Shown here: one piece after another, positions 16,576 to 26,027 of the stretch
Position numbering within the stretch: position 1 is the first letter of the stretch
How the letters are laid out: every line of letters starts with the position of its first letter
DNA from: JAPLDB01 sp038230515
GTDB taxonomy: Bacteria > Bacteroidota > Bacteroidia > AKYH767-A > 2013-40CM-41-45
Assembly: GCA_038230515.1 (NCBI GenBank)
Contig: JBBRND010000020.1
Coordinates: forward strand, 1 to 64,000
Direction: 5' to 3'
Length of the DNA stretch: 64,000 nt
Program-made: the position numbers and the translations under genes
Notes under the pieces: generated by a model
The model's database searches: none
Told to the model about the DNA's origin: nothing
The model's input: the letters and a program-made list of their open reading frames with translations, nothing else

Positions 16576-17133
16576 TCTTCTCGAAATAATTCCTTCCACC
16601 TTTGCAAAAAGATCAAGCGGGTTTGCCATTCGCCAGTTCATGTCATCGAGTTCACCGCCTGTAACAAGAAATGAATCAAGATTGAAGCGTTGCATTTCAT
16701 TCATTACATGATTGCGGAAGTTGGTGGCTGCAATCCAACCGTCCTCAATATCCTGAAACCATTCTTCGTAGTAGCTTTCATCGGAGCCATGAAAGTTCAA
16801 AACATTTTCTCCGATCAAAATAAATTTATTGATGCCTTCGCGTTCCAGTTCTTCAATCACTTCGCGTTTCAAAAACATAATGTCGTTGTAAAGTGCATCG
16901 TTCCATTCACCGATAAATTCAAGTACCGCAAAGTGACGGTCGTAGTCAGCAAATAATATTTTTACATAGAGAGTATTCGAACCAAACTCATCCCACTGCG
17001 GGTGGATAAAATAATTGTAAACCGTATTCGTAAATTCAAATTCAGAATAAACGGCTCCGTAAAAAGGCGAACGCTCATCTTCGGAAGCAGTGTACAAATC
17101 TCTCCAACTGTAAAACGGTTCGATATTCTGCAT
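16567..17133 (-). CDS. Conserved hypothetical protein
   Basis: 188 aa, acidic, rich in aromatic residues, no signal peptide. N-terminus M-Q-N-I-E-P-F-Y-S-W-R-D-L-Y-T-A-S-E-D-E-R-S-P-F and a central K-F-I-L-I-G-E-N-V-L-N-F-H segment. I have the impression of a Bacteroidota-specific family but cannot name one. Its 3' end overlaps the 3' end of the acetyltransferase pseudogene by 9 bp, convergently. No motif suggests an activity. Confidence 0.75.
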   Translation of the reverse strand: MQNIEPFYSWRDLYTASEDERSPFYGAVYSEFEFTNTVYNYFIHPQWDEFGSNTLYVKILFADYDRHFAVLEFIGEWNDALYNDIMFLKREVIEELEREGINKFILIGENVLNFHGSDESYYEEWFQDIEDGWIAATNFRNHVMNEMQRFNLDSFLVTGGELDDMNWRMANPLDLFAKVEGIISRRLN

Positions 17134-17181
17134 TTGTTATGCGGAGTTTTGTGCAAAGATAATTTGTTAAGGGAAAAAGCA

Positions 17182-17277
17182 GATTGGTTGATTAAGTAAA
17201 TTGAGTTAATTAAGTTTAAGAAAAATTGTGTTTTTGTTTTTGCCAATTAACTCAATCAACCAATTTCCAAATCAACT
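17182..17277. repeat. AT-rich inverted repeat element, copy 1
   Basis: Left arm G-A-T-T-G-G-T-T-G-A-T-T-A-A-G and TTGAGTTAATTAAG, right arm AATTAACTCAATCAACCAAT, separated by a T-rich loop. The right end overlaps the stop codon of murQ. The same TTAATTGAGTTAATT-type arms recur at about 23244, 37205 and 46736, each time at the 3' end of a gene. Confidence 0.7.
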
Positions 17278-18084
17278 ATTCTTCACTTCATCAATCGCCT
17301 TACGTACGCTGCCGAATGTTTTTAGCAGTTTATCTGCTTCGTTTTTGCTGATGCGCAATTCTTCCATCAACATGCGTGTGCCGCGATCAATGAGCTTGTT
17401 GTTGGTTAGTTGCATATCAACCATTTTATTGTCCTTCACTCTGCCGAGCTGAATCATGACAGCAGTAGAGATCATATTGAGAACTAATTTTTGTGCAGTG
17501 CCTGCTTTCATACGTGTGCTGCCGGTTACAAATTCAGGACCTACAATTACTTCAACAGGATAGTGAACCGCTTTCGATAAAGGTGAGTTTGTATTGCACG
17601 TTATGCCAATGCAGAGAATTTGATTTTTTTTACACTGTTCCATTGCGCAAACTACATAAGGAGTTGTGCCCGATGCAGCAATGCCGATCACGACATCTTT
17701 TTTTGAAACATTGTGTGCCTGTAAATCTTTCCATCCGCCTTCAGCATCGTCTTCAGCGAACTCAACTGCTTTGCGTATTGCGGCATCACCACCGGCAATC
17801 AAACCGATTACGCGACCGTGTTCCACTCCGAAAGTTGGAGGTAGTTCAGAAGCATCTACAACTCCAAGTCGTCCGCTGGTGCCTGCACCGAGATAAAATA
17901 AGCGTCCGCCTTCTTTTAATTTTTGTGTGATGAGAATGACAACCGTTTCAATACGATGAAGACAACGCTCGATGGCGTAAGGAACTTTCTTGTCTTCTGC
18001 ATTTATGTTTTGCAACAACTCAAGAACTTCCATTTCATCAAGATGATGATACAGCGATTCTTTTTCAGTTATTTTTTCACTCAT
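17272..18084 (-). CDS. murQ: N-acetylmuramic acid 6-phosphate etherase
   Basis: 270 aa, SIS domain. Diagnostic segment G-A-G-T-S-G-R-L-G-V-V-D-A-S-E-L-P-P-T-F at about residues 66-85, plus T-G-S-T-R-M-K-A-G-T-A-Q-K in the C-terminal third. MurQ cleaves the D-lactyl ether of MurNAc-6-phosphate to GlcNAc-6-phosphate in peptidoglycan recycling, in the cytoplasm. Slightly shorter than the 300-aa Escherichia coli enzyme at both ends, but the core is intact. No MurNAc transporter gene lies next to it. Confidence 0.95.
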   Translation of the reverse strand: MSEKITEKESLYHHLDEMEVLELLQNINAEDKKVPYAIERCLHRIETVVILITQKLKEGGRLFYLGAGTSGRLGVVDASELPPTFGVEHGRVIGLIAGGDAAIRKAVEFAEDDAEGGWKDLQAHNVSKKDVVIGIAASGTTPYVVCAMEQCKKNQILCIGITCNTNSPLSKAVHYPVEVIVGPEFVTGSTRMKAGTAQKLVLNMISTAVMIQLGRVKDNKMVDMQLTNNKLIDRGTRMLMEELRISKNEADKLLKTFGSVRKAIDEVKNS

Positions 18085-18195
18085 GAATTAGTAAACAGAT
18101 TGTGGTAGATAGTATATAAACAGAAAAACGCGGGCGCAAATGAAAACAAAATTTCCTGACAAAAAGATGACGATGAATATTAGGCGTTGTAACTT

Positions 18196-20607
18196 TTAAA
18201 CATCCGGAAATCTTTCCGGTTGATACTCTTTCATCAGAAAATAAACAGAATCTACAACGTCTTCAATATTCGGTTTGGAAAAATAATCTCCATCTGATCC
18301 GTACGCTGCACGATGCGGTTTTGCTGTCAGCGTACGTGGCGGAGCATCCAATAACTCAAAACCGTTTTGTACTTCAAGAATCTGCTGAAGAATGTATGCA
18401 CTTGCTCCACCGGGAACATCTTCGTCAATCACTAAAAGTTTGTTTGTCTTCTTCAGCGAATTTTTTATCGAGTGATGGATATCAAACGGCAACAATGATT
18501 GCACATCAATTACTTCGCACTGAATGTCGAGTTGCTGCAATTGTTTTACTGCATCCATTACAATGCGGCAACAAGAACCGTACGTTACAATCGTGATATC
18601 ATTTCCTTCGCAAAGAATTTGAGGAATACCAACAGGCACTCTGAACTCGCCAAGGTTTGAAGGAAGTTTTTCCTTCAGACGATAACCATTCAGACATTCA
18701 ATTATGAGTGCAGGTTCATCGCTTGCAAGCATCGTGTTGTAGAAGCCCGATGCCTGCGTCATGTTTCTCGGCACTAAAATATTTATTCCGCGAAGTGCAT
18801 TGATGATCATTCCCATTGGCGAGCCACTATGCCAAATACCTTCAAGGCGATGACCGCGCGTGCGGATAATCAACGGAGCTTTCTGTCCGCCTTTGGTTCT
18901 GTATTGAAGTGTAGCAAGATCATCGCTCAACGTTTGCACAGCGTACAAAAGATAATCGAGGTATTGAATCTCAGCAATCGGTCGCAAGCCGCGCAAGGCA
19001 AGACCAATGCCCTGACCAATGATCGTGGTTTCACGAATGCCTGTATCAGAAATTCTGATCTCACCAAACTTTGCCTGCAATCCTGCAAAGCCCTGATTGA
19101 CGTCACCAATCTTTCCGACATCTTCTCCGAAGGCAATGAGCCGCGCATCTTTAGAAAACAATGCATCAAAATTTGCCTGCATCAATTCTCTTCCGTCAAC
19201 AAGCGAAGCATCATCCGCATACACAGCATTTACCGGAGCAATGTTCAATGCCGCTTCTGATGACTGACTGTGCAGATACGAGTTGTAGCGATCAGCATTA
19301 ATTGCATCGTAAACAGACAGCCATTGTTTAAGTTGACTTCTTGTTTGTTGATTGTTATCACCGCGCGTTAAGTACAACACTTTTTTTACAGCGGCTGCTA
19401 TTTCCCTGCGTGCGGGTTCCAGTGTTGATTGCAATTCCGATTTTACTATCTCAATAAAAACAGATTGCGAACTTTCTTTCGCAATTGCATCAAAGTAAGA
19501 ACACACGGTTGCGATTTCTTCCTTTATAGGATTCATAAATTCATCCCAGGCCTGTCTGCGAGAAGTTGAAACAGATTTTTTTGCTTCCGCTTCAATCGCA
19601 TCCAATTCTTCAGCAGTTGCAATTGCAGATGAAAGAATCCACTCACGCATTTTATTTATGCAGTCATATTCTTCTTCCCACGCAAGACGTTCTTTTGATT
19701 TATATCGCTCATGAGAGCCCGAAGTAGAGTGACCTTGCGGCTGAGTCATTTCTTGAATGTGAAAGAGAACGGGAACCTGTTCTTTGCGACAAATCTCAAT
19801 TCCCTTTTCATACATCTCACACAAGCCCGCATAGTCCCAACCCTTGCCGCGAAGAATAACATATCCTTCTCCTTTTTCATTGCGTTCGAATCCGGAAAGT
19901 ATTTCACTGATATTTTGTTTTGTGGTTTGGTATTTTGCAGGAACAGAAATTCCAAAACCATCATCCCACACACTTATCGCCATTGGTATCTGAAGAACAC
20001 CTGCTGCATTGATTGCTTCCCAGAAAATTCCTTCTGATGTACTTGCATCACCAATTGTTCCGAATGCAACTTCATTTCCTTTATTGCTGAACTGAGTGAA
20101 CTGATGCAGCGCTGAATTATTTCTGAAAAGTTTTGAAGCCCATGCAAGCCCAACTAATCGCGGCATTTGACCGGCAGTAGGGGAGATGTCGCTCGAAGAA
20201 TTATATTGTGCAGACAGATTTTTCCATGCACCGTCTTCATTCAAACTACGTGTAGAAAAATGTCCGTTCATGGAACGACCTGCTGAAGCCGGTTCTGCTT
20301 CCACATCAGGATTTGCATACAACTGTGCGAAGAATTTTTTTACATCACTCTCGCCAATGGAAAACATAAAAGTTTGATCGCGATAATATCCCGAACGCCA
20401 ATCGCCTTTTTGAAATTGCTTTGCCATGGCTATCTGTGCAATTTCTTTTCCATCTCCAAAAATTCCGAACTTGGCTTTGCCGGTAAGCACTTCTTTTCTC
20501 CCAATCAAACTTGCCTGGCGGCTTTCGCACGCTAACCTGTAATCAGCAATTACAGTTTGCCTGAAAGTATCGAAGTCAATGGCTTTGTTGGTTTGTGTTT
20601 CGCTCAT
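18196..20607 (-). CDS. 2-oxoacid dehydrogenase E1, fused alpha and beta subunits
   Basis: 803 aa from the ATG at 20607 (M-S-E-T-Q-T-N-K-A); the frame stays open further upstream only because it runs into the 21-bp array. The N-terminal half is the E1 alpha, with the thiamine-diphosphate region G-D-A-S-T-S-E-G-I-F-W-E-A and V-W-D-D-G-F-G-I-S-V-P. The C-terminal half is E1 beta, with F-G-E-D-V-G, I-I-G-Q-G-I-G-L-A-L-R-G and V-I-D-V-Q-S-L-L-P-F-D. Such fused E1 proteins in Bacteroidota are annotated as branched-chain (2-oxoisovalerate) or pyruvate dehydrogenase E1. E2/E3 are not in this window, so the substrate is unsettled. Confidence 0.9.
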   Translation of the reverse strand: MSETQTNKAIDFDTFRQTVIADYRLACESRQASLIGRKEVLTGKAKFGIFGDGKEIAQIAMAKQFQKGDWRSGYYRDQTFMFSIGESDVKKFFAQLYANPDVEAEPASAGRSMNGHFSTRSLNEDGAWKNLSAQYNSSSDISPTAGQMPRLVGLAWASKLFRNNSALHQFTQFSNKGNEVAFGTIGDASTSEGIFWEAINAAGVLQIPMAISVWDDGFGISVPAKYQTTKQNISEILSGFERNEKGEGYVILRGKGWDYAGLCEMYEKGIEICRKEQVPVLFHIQEMTQPQGHSTSGSHERYKSKERLAWEEEYDCINKMREWILSSAIATAEELDAIEAEAKKSVSTSRRQAWDEFMNPIKEEIATVCSYFDAIAKESSQSVFIEIVKSELQSTLEPARREIAAAVKKVLYLTRGDNNQQTRSQLKQWLSVYDAINADRYNSYLHSQSSEAALNIAPVNAVYADDASLVDGRELMQANFDALFSKDARLIAFGEDVGKIGDVNQGFAGLQAKFGEIRISDTGIRETTIIGQGIGLALRGLRPIAEIQYLDYLLYAVQTLSDDLATLQYRTKGGQKAPLIIRTRGHRLEGIWHSGSPMGMIINALRGINILVPRNMTQASGFYNTMLASDEPALIIECLNGYRLKEKLPSNLGEFRVPVGIPQILCEGNDITIVTYGSCCRIVMDAVKQLQQLDIQCEVIDVQSLLPFDIHHSIKNSLKKTNKLLVIDEDVPGGASAYILQQILEVQNGFELLDAPPRTLTAKPHRAAYGSDGDYFSKPNIEDVVDSVYFLMKEYQPERFPDV

Positions 20608-20689
20608 AAAATTGATGGGACTGAGCTTGTCAACGTCCTTCGCCAAAAGTAAGGAAAAGTTATACGTGCGCGCTTCAATGTTTAGCCAT

Positions 20690-20962
20690 CCCGTAAAAAG
20701 ATTCGGCACTCTATCCAAAAGGATGCATATTCCGGTAAAAAGGTTCGGTTGCACGGTAAAATCGTTGGGTACTCCGGCAAAAAGGATGGGTTGGCTGGTA
20801 AAACCGTTGAGTTGGCTGACAAAACCGTTTGGGCCTCCGGTAAAACTGTTGGGTTGGCTGGCGAAACCGATGGGGTCTCCGGAAAAACCGGTTGGTTGGC
20901 TGGGAAAATCGTTTGGGTCTCCGGTAAAACCGTTGGGTTGGCTGGAAAAACCGTTGGGGTCA
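20690..20962. repeat. 21-bp tandem array 3 (13 units)
   Basis: Thirteen exact-length 21-bp units, typical unit CCGGTAAAACCGTTGGGTTGG, alternate with CTGG/CCGG beginnings so that a 42-bp higher-order period shows in part. The plus strand is open in two frames (heptads K-P-L-G-W-L-A and G-L-A-G-K-T-V) and the minus strand in one (T-V-L-P-A-N-P). The array sits between the 5' end of the E1 gene (minus) and the gene at 21129 (plus), 166 bp upstream of the latter. Confidence 0.93.
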
Positions 20963-21082
20963 TTTTTTCAGCAAAACTTATTATTTTCCAAAAAAAGAGG
21001 GTTTCAAAAAAATACATTTTCCATTGGCTTGCTTCCATGTAAGAATTTCATACTTATTTCATAAATAAATAATTCCAAAAAA

Positions 21083-21120
21083 TATTTTTGCCGCCCCTGA
21101 ATGTCTCTAATGCTTCAGGG
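21083..21120 (+). promoter_or_regulatory. Candidate -7 element and 5'-UTR hairpin
   Basis: TATTTTTG at 21083-21090 is an exact TAnnTTTG match, though no TTG lies at the expected -33. A 7-bp hairpin, CCCTGAA (21095-21101) with TTCAGGG (21114-21120), would form at the 5' end of the transcript just before the ATG at 21129. Confidence 0.45.
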
Positions 21121-21128
21121 AAACCAAA

Positions 21129-21740
21129 ATGGAACATAAATATTTTTTCCCGCACGACATTAAAGGAGAACGTGCATGGCTTTTGAATTACAAAACCGAA
21201 ATCGCCACAGTAGGTCCACTCTGCGGCTTATCTCCCGCAGAAGTTACTGCTGAAGAAACTGCCTGCCAGGCAATGATTAATGGAATTGATGCGGCCGATG
21301 CTGCCCTTACCGCTTCCGCCACGGCAGTACAGGATCGTGATGACGCAATTGCTTTAAAAATGAAACCCATCTTAAGCGCCATTGGTGCCATGAAAAATAA
21401 CAGTGGCTACACCGATACGCTGGGCAAACAAATTAAAGTGATAGGCAGCGAAGTCATCGTGGACAGATTAACGGTGAAAACAACCGTGAAGCTGGCAAAA
21501 ACTCCACTCGGAGTGGATATTAAATTTACGCTTGAGCATTGCGATGGTGGAGACGTTTACAGCAAGCGTGGAGCAGAAACTGAATTTACTTTTTTAAAAT
21601 CCATCACCCATCCGCACACAATAGATACGCGGCCGAACCTTGCCGGAGCCGCCACCGAGCAGCGCCAGTATTATGTAACGCTAACTATTAACGATGTTGA
21701 AGTAGGCATTCCATCAGCGCCAGAAACAATTAATTTCTGA
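21129..21740 (+). CDS. About 200-aa array-linked protein B (helical plus beta domain)
   Basis: 203 aa, no signal peptide. The N-terminal half is Ala-rich and helical (S-P-A-E-V-T-A-E-E-T-A-C-Q-A-M..., D-A-A-D-A-A-L-T-A-S-A-T-A-V-Q). Residues about 100-203 look like a beta-sandwich with alternating T/V/K strands ending V-T-L-T-I-N-D-V-E-V-G-I-P. The plan and length resemble the products at 34752 and 62450 (minus). Base composition is more GC-rich than its neighbours. Preceded by a 21-bp array and followed by a very strong terminator. I do not recognise a named family; function unknown. Confidence 0.7.
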   Translation: MEHKYFFPHDIKGERAWLLNYKTEIATVGPLCGLSPAEVTAEETACQAMINGIDAADAALTASATAVQDRDDAIALKMKPILSAIGAMKNNSGYTDTLGKQIKVIGSEVIVDRLTVKTTVKLAKTPLGVDIKFTLEHCDGGDVYSKRGAETEFTFLKSITHPHTIDTRPNLAGAATEQRQYYVTLTINDVEVGIPSAPETINF

Positions 21741-21765
21741 GAAGGAAAATAAATTTTCTTCGGAT

Positions 21766-21804
21766 AAAAAGAGTCCCCCGATATTTTTCGGGGGACTCTT
21801 TTTT
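21766..21804 (+). terminator. Strong terminator
   Basis: A 16-bp perfect stem, AAAAAGAGTCCCCCGA with TCGGGGGACTCTTTTT, with a 6-nt loop. It acts for the gene at 21129 and, having A- and T-rich flanks on both sides, may work in both directions. Confidence 0.92.
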
Positions 21805-21941
21805 AAGGGTGAAATATTTATAGATTTGATATCGAAAAAATAAAAAATCTTATCGTAATTACTTCTATGCCTTTTACTATTTTAAAAAGGAATAACTTTC
21901 TAGCACTAACAACTTGCTCGGAAATTTTCTCTTAAGCCCCC

Positions 21942-22592
21942 TCACTTCTTCAACATCTTAAACGCATTCATCCATTGGTTGTGCAGAAACCCCGGAATGC
22001 ACCAAAGAATACAAAGTGGTTCAATAGCGCGGCTTGCTTCAATCATTCCGCAGTCGAGCGTTTCCCAATTGAAGGCGGTGAGAATTTCTGTTACCTGGTT
22101 TTTTGCATCGGCATTGTTTCCACAAATAAACATGGTGGGAAGCACTTCACCAAACTGTTTTCCGTTTGTCATAAATCCGCTGCCTACGCTGTTAAAGCAT
22201 TTCACAACGTGAGCATCAGGCAACCATTGCTGAATCTGTTCACCGAGAGAATCATTCGGTCCCGTAAAAAATTTCATCACACCATTTACAGCAGGTTCCT
22301 GCGAGATAGGATTGGTAGTATCAATTACAGTTTTCCCTTTGAAGTCATCATTGTTAGTCATAGCGATTGCCTCTTTTGCAATTCTGCCTGCAACGGTTAG
22401 TACAATCATGTCGCCAAAGTTTGCAGCGTCAGCAAAACTTCCCGCAAGTGTGCGGTCATTTTCTGCAAGAAATTTTTTCACTTCATCCTTTTGAATGTTG
22501 CGTGTGCCAAGCATTACATCATGTCCGATGGCAAGAAACCCTTCTGCAAGAGTGCGGCCTACAACGCCTGTTCCGATAATTCCGATTTTCAT
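21942..22592 (-). CDS. NADP-dependent F420-reductase-like oxidoreductase
   Basis: 216 aa. N-terminal Rossmann motif M-K-I-G-I-I-G-T-G-V-V-G (GxGxxG at 7-12) and M-L-G-T-R-N, where the T-R suggests NADP preference. It is followed by V-I-D-T-T-N-P-I and K-C-F-N-S-V-G-S-G, characteristic of the F420:NADP reductase/NpdG-like branch, which in F420-lacking bacteria has other substrates. Co-directional with the glutathione peroxidase gene (43-bp gap). Confidence 0.82.
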   Translation of the reverse strand: MKIGIIGTGVVGRTLAEGFLAIGHDVMLGTRNIQKDEVKKFLAENDRTLAGSFADAANFGDMIVLTVAGRIAKEAIAMTNNDDFKGKTVIDTTNPISQEPAVNGVMKFFTGPNDSLGEQIQQWLPDAHVVKCFNSVGSGFMTNGKQFGEVLPTMFICGNNADAKNQVTEILTAFNWETLDCGMIEASRAIEPLCILWCIPGFLHNQWMNAFKMLKK

Positions 22593-22635
22593 AGTGAGTT
22601 AGATTTGAGATAAGTGAGGAATAGAGTTTAACTGT

Positions 22636-23241
22636 TTAAGAGTTCAATGAATATTGTTCTATCGTTGCAATAATTTTTGAATCCATTGGATCCAATCTAT
22701 GAGAGAAAAATTTAATAAGATTTCCGTTTTCATCAACAAGGTATTTGCAGAAATTCCAGTTTGGGTCGCGGTCATTCCACCCGTTCAGTTCTTTTTTTGT
22801 GAGCCATTGAAATAGTTCGTTTTGATTGTCACCAATCACATCAATCTTTTTTGCGAGAGGAAACGTAACTCCATAATTGCGCTGACAGAAATTTAAAATT
22901 TCTTTTTCGTCACGCGGCTCCTGTCCATCAAAGTTATTAGCAGGAAAACCAATCACAACTAAATTATCCTTAAATTTTTCTGAAAGTTTCTGAAGCCCTT
23001 CATACTGTGGAGTAAAACCGCATTCAGAAGCAGTATTCACCAACAGCATTTTCTTTCCTTTAAATTGAGAAAGAGAAATTTCTTTTCCGTCAATTCCTTC
23101 AATGGTAAAATCGTAAATACTTTTTGTTGCAGTCATAACCGATTGGTTATTTGAAAGAACAGTTCCGTGATTAAAAAGTTTATTGATTTGCTTGCGGACA
23201 GGGTAAATAAATTTGCCGATGGACGAAAAGAAACGACTCAT
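22636..23241 (-). CDS. Glutathione peroxidase family protein
   Basis: 201 aa. Catalytic Cys in N-T-A-S-E-C-G-F-T-P (C74), Gln in N-N-F-D-G-Q-E-P and Trp in D-P-N-W-N-F-C-K-Y-L-V form the peroxidase tetrad. The canonical core begins about residue 40, so either there is a 35-residue N-terminal extension or translation starts at the Met at codon 36. Bacterial Cys-type members usually use thioredoxin rather than glutathione to reduce hydroperoxides. Probably in one unit with the neighbouring SDR and F420-type oxidoreductase. Confidence 0.92.
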   Translation of the reverse strand: MSRFFSSIGKFIYPVRKQINKLFNHGTVLSNNQSVMTATKSIYDFTIEGIDGKEISLSQFKGKKMLLVNTASECGFTPQYEGLQKLSEKFKDNLVVIGFPANNFDGQEPRDEKEILNFCQRNYGVTFPLAKKIDVIGDNQNELFQWLTKKELNGWNDRDPNWNFCKYLVDENGNLIKFFSHRLDPMDSKIIATIEQYSLNS

Positions 23242-23243
23242 GT

Positions 23244-23310
23244 CATGGTTAATTAAGTTGATTGGTTAATTAGGTTATTTGGTAAAAGTATTTTCTTTTT
23301 TTTTATTCAA
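23244..23310. repeat. AT-rich inverted repeat element, copy 2
   Basis: GGTTAATTAAGTTGATTGG and TTAATTAGG on the left and TTCAACTTTATCAACTT on the right, around a T-rich centre, between glutathione peroxidase and the SDR 3' end. It is shorter and less perfect than the other copies of this element. Confidence 0.5.
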
Positions 23311-23315
23311 CTTTA

Positions 23316-24080
23316 TCAACTTTTTTTAGCAATGTAATATGGATTCGCCTGTGCAAGCGGAGTAATTTCAATTTCATTTAATACAACATGAGCAGGACGC
23401 GTGGCAGCAAAGAAAATTACGTCAGCCACATCAGATGCTGTAACAGGAGCATAGCCCTCGTAAACTTTTTTGGCGCGCTCAGCATCGCCCTTGTATCGCA
23501 CCAACGAAAATTCTGTTTCACATGCACCCGGACTTACATTCGTAACTTTTATTCCATGAGGCAATAAATCAATCCTCATGCTTTTTGAAATTCCATCTAC
23601 AGCAAACTTAGTTGCACCGTAAATATTTCCTTTTAAATATGCCTGCTTACCTGCAATGGAGCCAAGATTGATGATGTGTCCGAATCCTTGTGCAATCATC
23701 ATCGGCATTACTTGCCGCGATACATAAAGCAATCCTTTTATGTTGGTGTCAATCATTGTTTCCCAGTCATCAATATTTCCGTCTTGAATCAATGACAATC
23801 CTTGAGCAAGTCCGGCATTGTTCACGAGTACATCAATTTTTTTCCAGTCGTGCGGAATGTCATTGAGTGATTCTTCCACTTCTTTTCTTTTTCGCACATC
23901 AAAGCAAAGCGAAATAACTTTTGTCGAAAATGTTTTCACAATATCATCTTCAATTTCTTTCAATCGTTCTTCGCGTCTGCCGGTGATGATGATGTTCCAT
24001 CCATGTTCAGCGAACTTGTAAGCAATCGCTTTTCCAAATCCTGCTGTGGCTCCTGTGATGAGAATTATTTTTTCTTTCAT
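23316..24080 (-). CDS. Short-chain dehydrogenase/reductase, YdfG-like
   Basis: 254 aa. Cofactor motif T-G-A-T-A-G-F-G-K-A near residue 8, N-N-A-G in the middle and the catalytic Y-x-x-x-K in I-Y-G-A-T-K-F-A-V. The overall pattern (L-V-N-N-A-G-L-A-Q-G, V-T-N-V-S-P-G-A-C-E-T-E-F) is closest to NADP-dependent 3-hydroxy acid/serine dehydrogenases. Substrate inferred only by family. Confidence 0.9.
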   Translation of the reverse strand: MKEKIILITGATAGFGKAIAYKFAEHGWNIIITGRREERLKEIEDDIVKTFSTKVISLCFDVRKRKEVEESLNDIPHDWKKIDVLVNNAGLAQGLSLIQDGNIDDWETMIDTNIKGLLYVSRQVMPMMIAQGFGHIINLGSIAGKQAYLKGNIYGATKFAVDGISKSMRIDLLPHGIKVTNVSPGACETEFSLVRYKGDAERAKKVYEGYAPVTASDVADVIFFAATRPAHVVLNEIEITPLAQANPYYIAKKS

Positions 24081-24086
24081 ATTATT

Positions 24087-26003
24087 TTAAACATTCTGTG
24101 TGTTCAATTTACTGTGCTTCCTGCTGTAACTGAAATAAATTATCAAGCCAACTACAAGCCAGATGGAGAACCCGATCCAGTTGGTGATACCCATTTCACT
24201 CATCATGTAGAGGCAGCATACCAAACCGAGAAGAGGAATCAATGACAGGTTTTTTCTGAAAGCCAATACCGTTAGATAAAGACAGACCAAAATAAAAATC
24301 CACGTAGGTACTTTGTGTTTGAACAGCGATAACCCGGATTCAAATTTTTTGTTTTCAGGAACGGAAAGCTGCGACAATGTTCTTGTGTATGAGAATTCAT
24401 CCAGGTTGCTCAGGTAAGCTTCAAGATCAGAATTTGATTTTGCAAAACCAACTGAATCAGAAATCAGTATTGCACTTTTTGCATTTGCAATTTCATCTTT
24501 CGAAAGATTGCTGATAAAAGTTTGCGAGTCGTATGCTTTCGGAATGTTGTTCAGAAAATTCATCATGCCTTCTTTGTTGTATTGATAACTCAAAATAATT
24601 GTCAACAACACCAACGCAGGAGCAATAAATTTTGAATTGAGATAAGGTGTTCTGAATTTCCCTCTTGGTGCTCCGGGAGTTATTTCTAATTTTAAAACGC
24701 CTGCGCACACAAGCACGAAAGCAAACAAAGTTCCGATGCTGCAGAGATCAGTTACCATGGTAAGGTTCATGAACAGTGCAGGAACTGCGACAACAAATCC
24801 CGTTACAATTGTTGCATAAGACGGTGTCTTATATTTCGGATGTATCGTGGAAAATTTTTTCGGCATTAATCCATCGCGGCTCATGCTCATCCATATTCTC
24901 GGTTGCCCAAGTTGAAACACGAGCAACACACTTGCCATAGCTACAATTGCACTCACACCAATCACAGCACTCATCCATTTTAAACCAATCAATCCAAAAA
25001 CAAATGCAAGAGGATCGCCAACTGCAAGTTGATCTGACTTTACCATTCCGGTGAGTACGAGCGCAACAGCAACATAGAGAACAGTACAAATAATAATTGC
25101 CCACATCATACCTCTCGGCAAATCACGCTGGGGATTTTTACATTCTTCCGCAGTTGTACTGATCGCATCAAAACCAATGTAAGCGAAGAACACAGCACTT
25201 ACACCTTTCAGTACACCTGGAATTCCATTCGGAAGAAACGGATGCCAGTTATTTGTGTTCACATAAAATACTCCTACAGCAATTACTAAAAGCACCACTG
25301 CAATTTTTATCGCAACCATAATGTTTGCAAAGTTGCGTGACTCCCTGATACCGCGATAAACAAGAGCTGTTATCGCAATGATGATAAACAAGGCAGGAAG
25401 ATCGGCCACGAAATGCAATGAGCCAAGAGCAGGAGCAGTTGTCCAGGCCGTGTGCGCGATCTGTAAATTACTGTCAAGATTTGCAAAACTTTTGCCACTG
25501 GCCATCAGTGCCTCAGCAGAATGAAATCCTTTTGATGCAGTAAGGTAATCCATCGTCATCCATTCGGGCAAATGAATTCCTGCACTGTCGAGCAAGCCGG
25601 TAAAATAATCGCTCCATGAAATAGCAACTGTAATATTTCCGATGGCGTATTCCATAATCAATGCCCAGCCAATGATCCATGCAATCAGTTCTCCGAAAGC
25701 AACATAGCTGTAAGTATATGCGCTGCCGCTTACAGGAACGAGTGAAGCAAACTCTGCATACGCAAATGCAGCAAAGCCACAGGCAATAGCGGTGAAGATG
25801 AAAAGAAAAATTACCCCCGGTCCTCCTTGAGCACTTGCATTTCCGATGGTGGAAAAAATTCCCGCACCGATGATGGCCGCAATGCCAAGTGCAGTGAGAT
25901 CACGAACACCGAGATGTTTTGACAATGAATTGCCATGAAGCGACTCATTGTCACTCGCCTGTTTCATGATTACATCAACAGATTTTTTCCTGAATAAACT
26001 CAT
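24087..26003 (-). CDS. APC-family amino acid permease with a soluble insertion
   Basis: 638 aa. The N-terminal region L-T-A-L-G-I-A-A-I-I-G-A-G-I-F-S-T-I-G with its broken-helix G-A-G-I-F substrate motif is typical of cationic amino acid transporters (CAT/YfnA type). About twelve hydrophobic segments are present. Unlike most members, a hydrophilic stretch of about 85 residues (rich in S, N, D and K, starting Y-N-K-E-G-M-M-N-F-L-N) is inserted before the last three membrane segments, and another of about 45 residues lies near residue 155-195. Substrate not determinable from sequence. Confidence 0.9.
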   Translation of the reverse strand: MSLFRKKSVDVIMKQASDNESLHGNSLSKHLGVRDLTALGIAAIIGAGIFSTIGNASAQGGPGVIFLFIFTAIACGFAAFAYAEFASLVPVSGSAYTYSYVAFGELIAWIIGWALIMEYAIGNITVAISWSDYFTGLLDSAGIHLPEWMTMDYLTASKGFHSAEALMASGKSFANLDSNLQIAHTAWTTAPALGSLHFVADLPALFIIIAITALVYRGIRESRNFANIMVAIKIAVVLLVIAVGVFYVNTNNWHPFLPNGIPGVLKGVSAVFFAYIGFDAISTTAEECKNPQRDLPRGMMWAIIICTVLYVAVALVLTGMVKSDQLAVGDPLAFVFGLIGLKWMSAVIGVSAIVAMASVLLVFQLGQPRIWMSMSRDGLMPKKFSTIHPKYKTPSYATIVTGFVVAVPALFMNLTMVTDLCSIGTLFAFVLVCAGVLKLEITPGAPRGKFRTPYLNSKFIAPALVLLTIILSYQYNKEGMMNFLNNIPKAYDSQTFISNLSKDEIANAKSAILISDSVGFAKSNSDLEAYLSNLDEFSYTRTLSQLSVPENKKFESGLSLFKHKVPTWIFILVCLYLTVLAFRKNLSLIPLLGLVCCLYMMSEMGITNWIGFSIWLVVGLIIYFSYSRKHSKLNTQNV

Positions 26004-26027
26004 ACAATTTGATTGGAGGAAACAATA

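Noticed and set aside
20682..21064. Long heptad-repeat ORFs on both strands of array 3 as ordinary genes
   Set aside because: Open frames in three frames follow automatically from a 21-bp unit lacking stops; no start context or conserved ends. Not listed as CDS.
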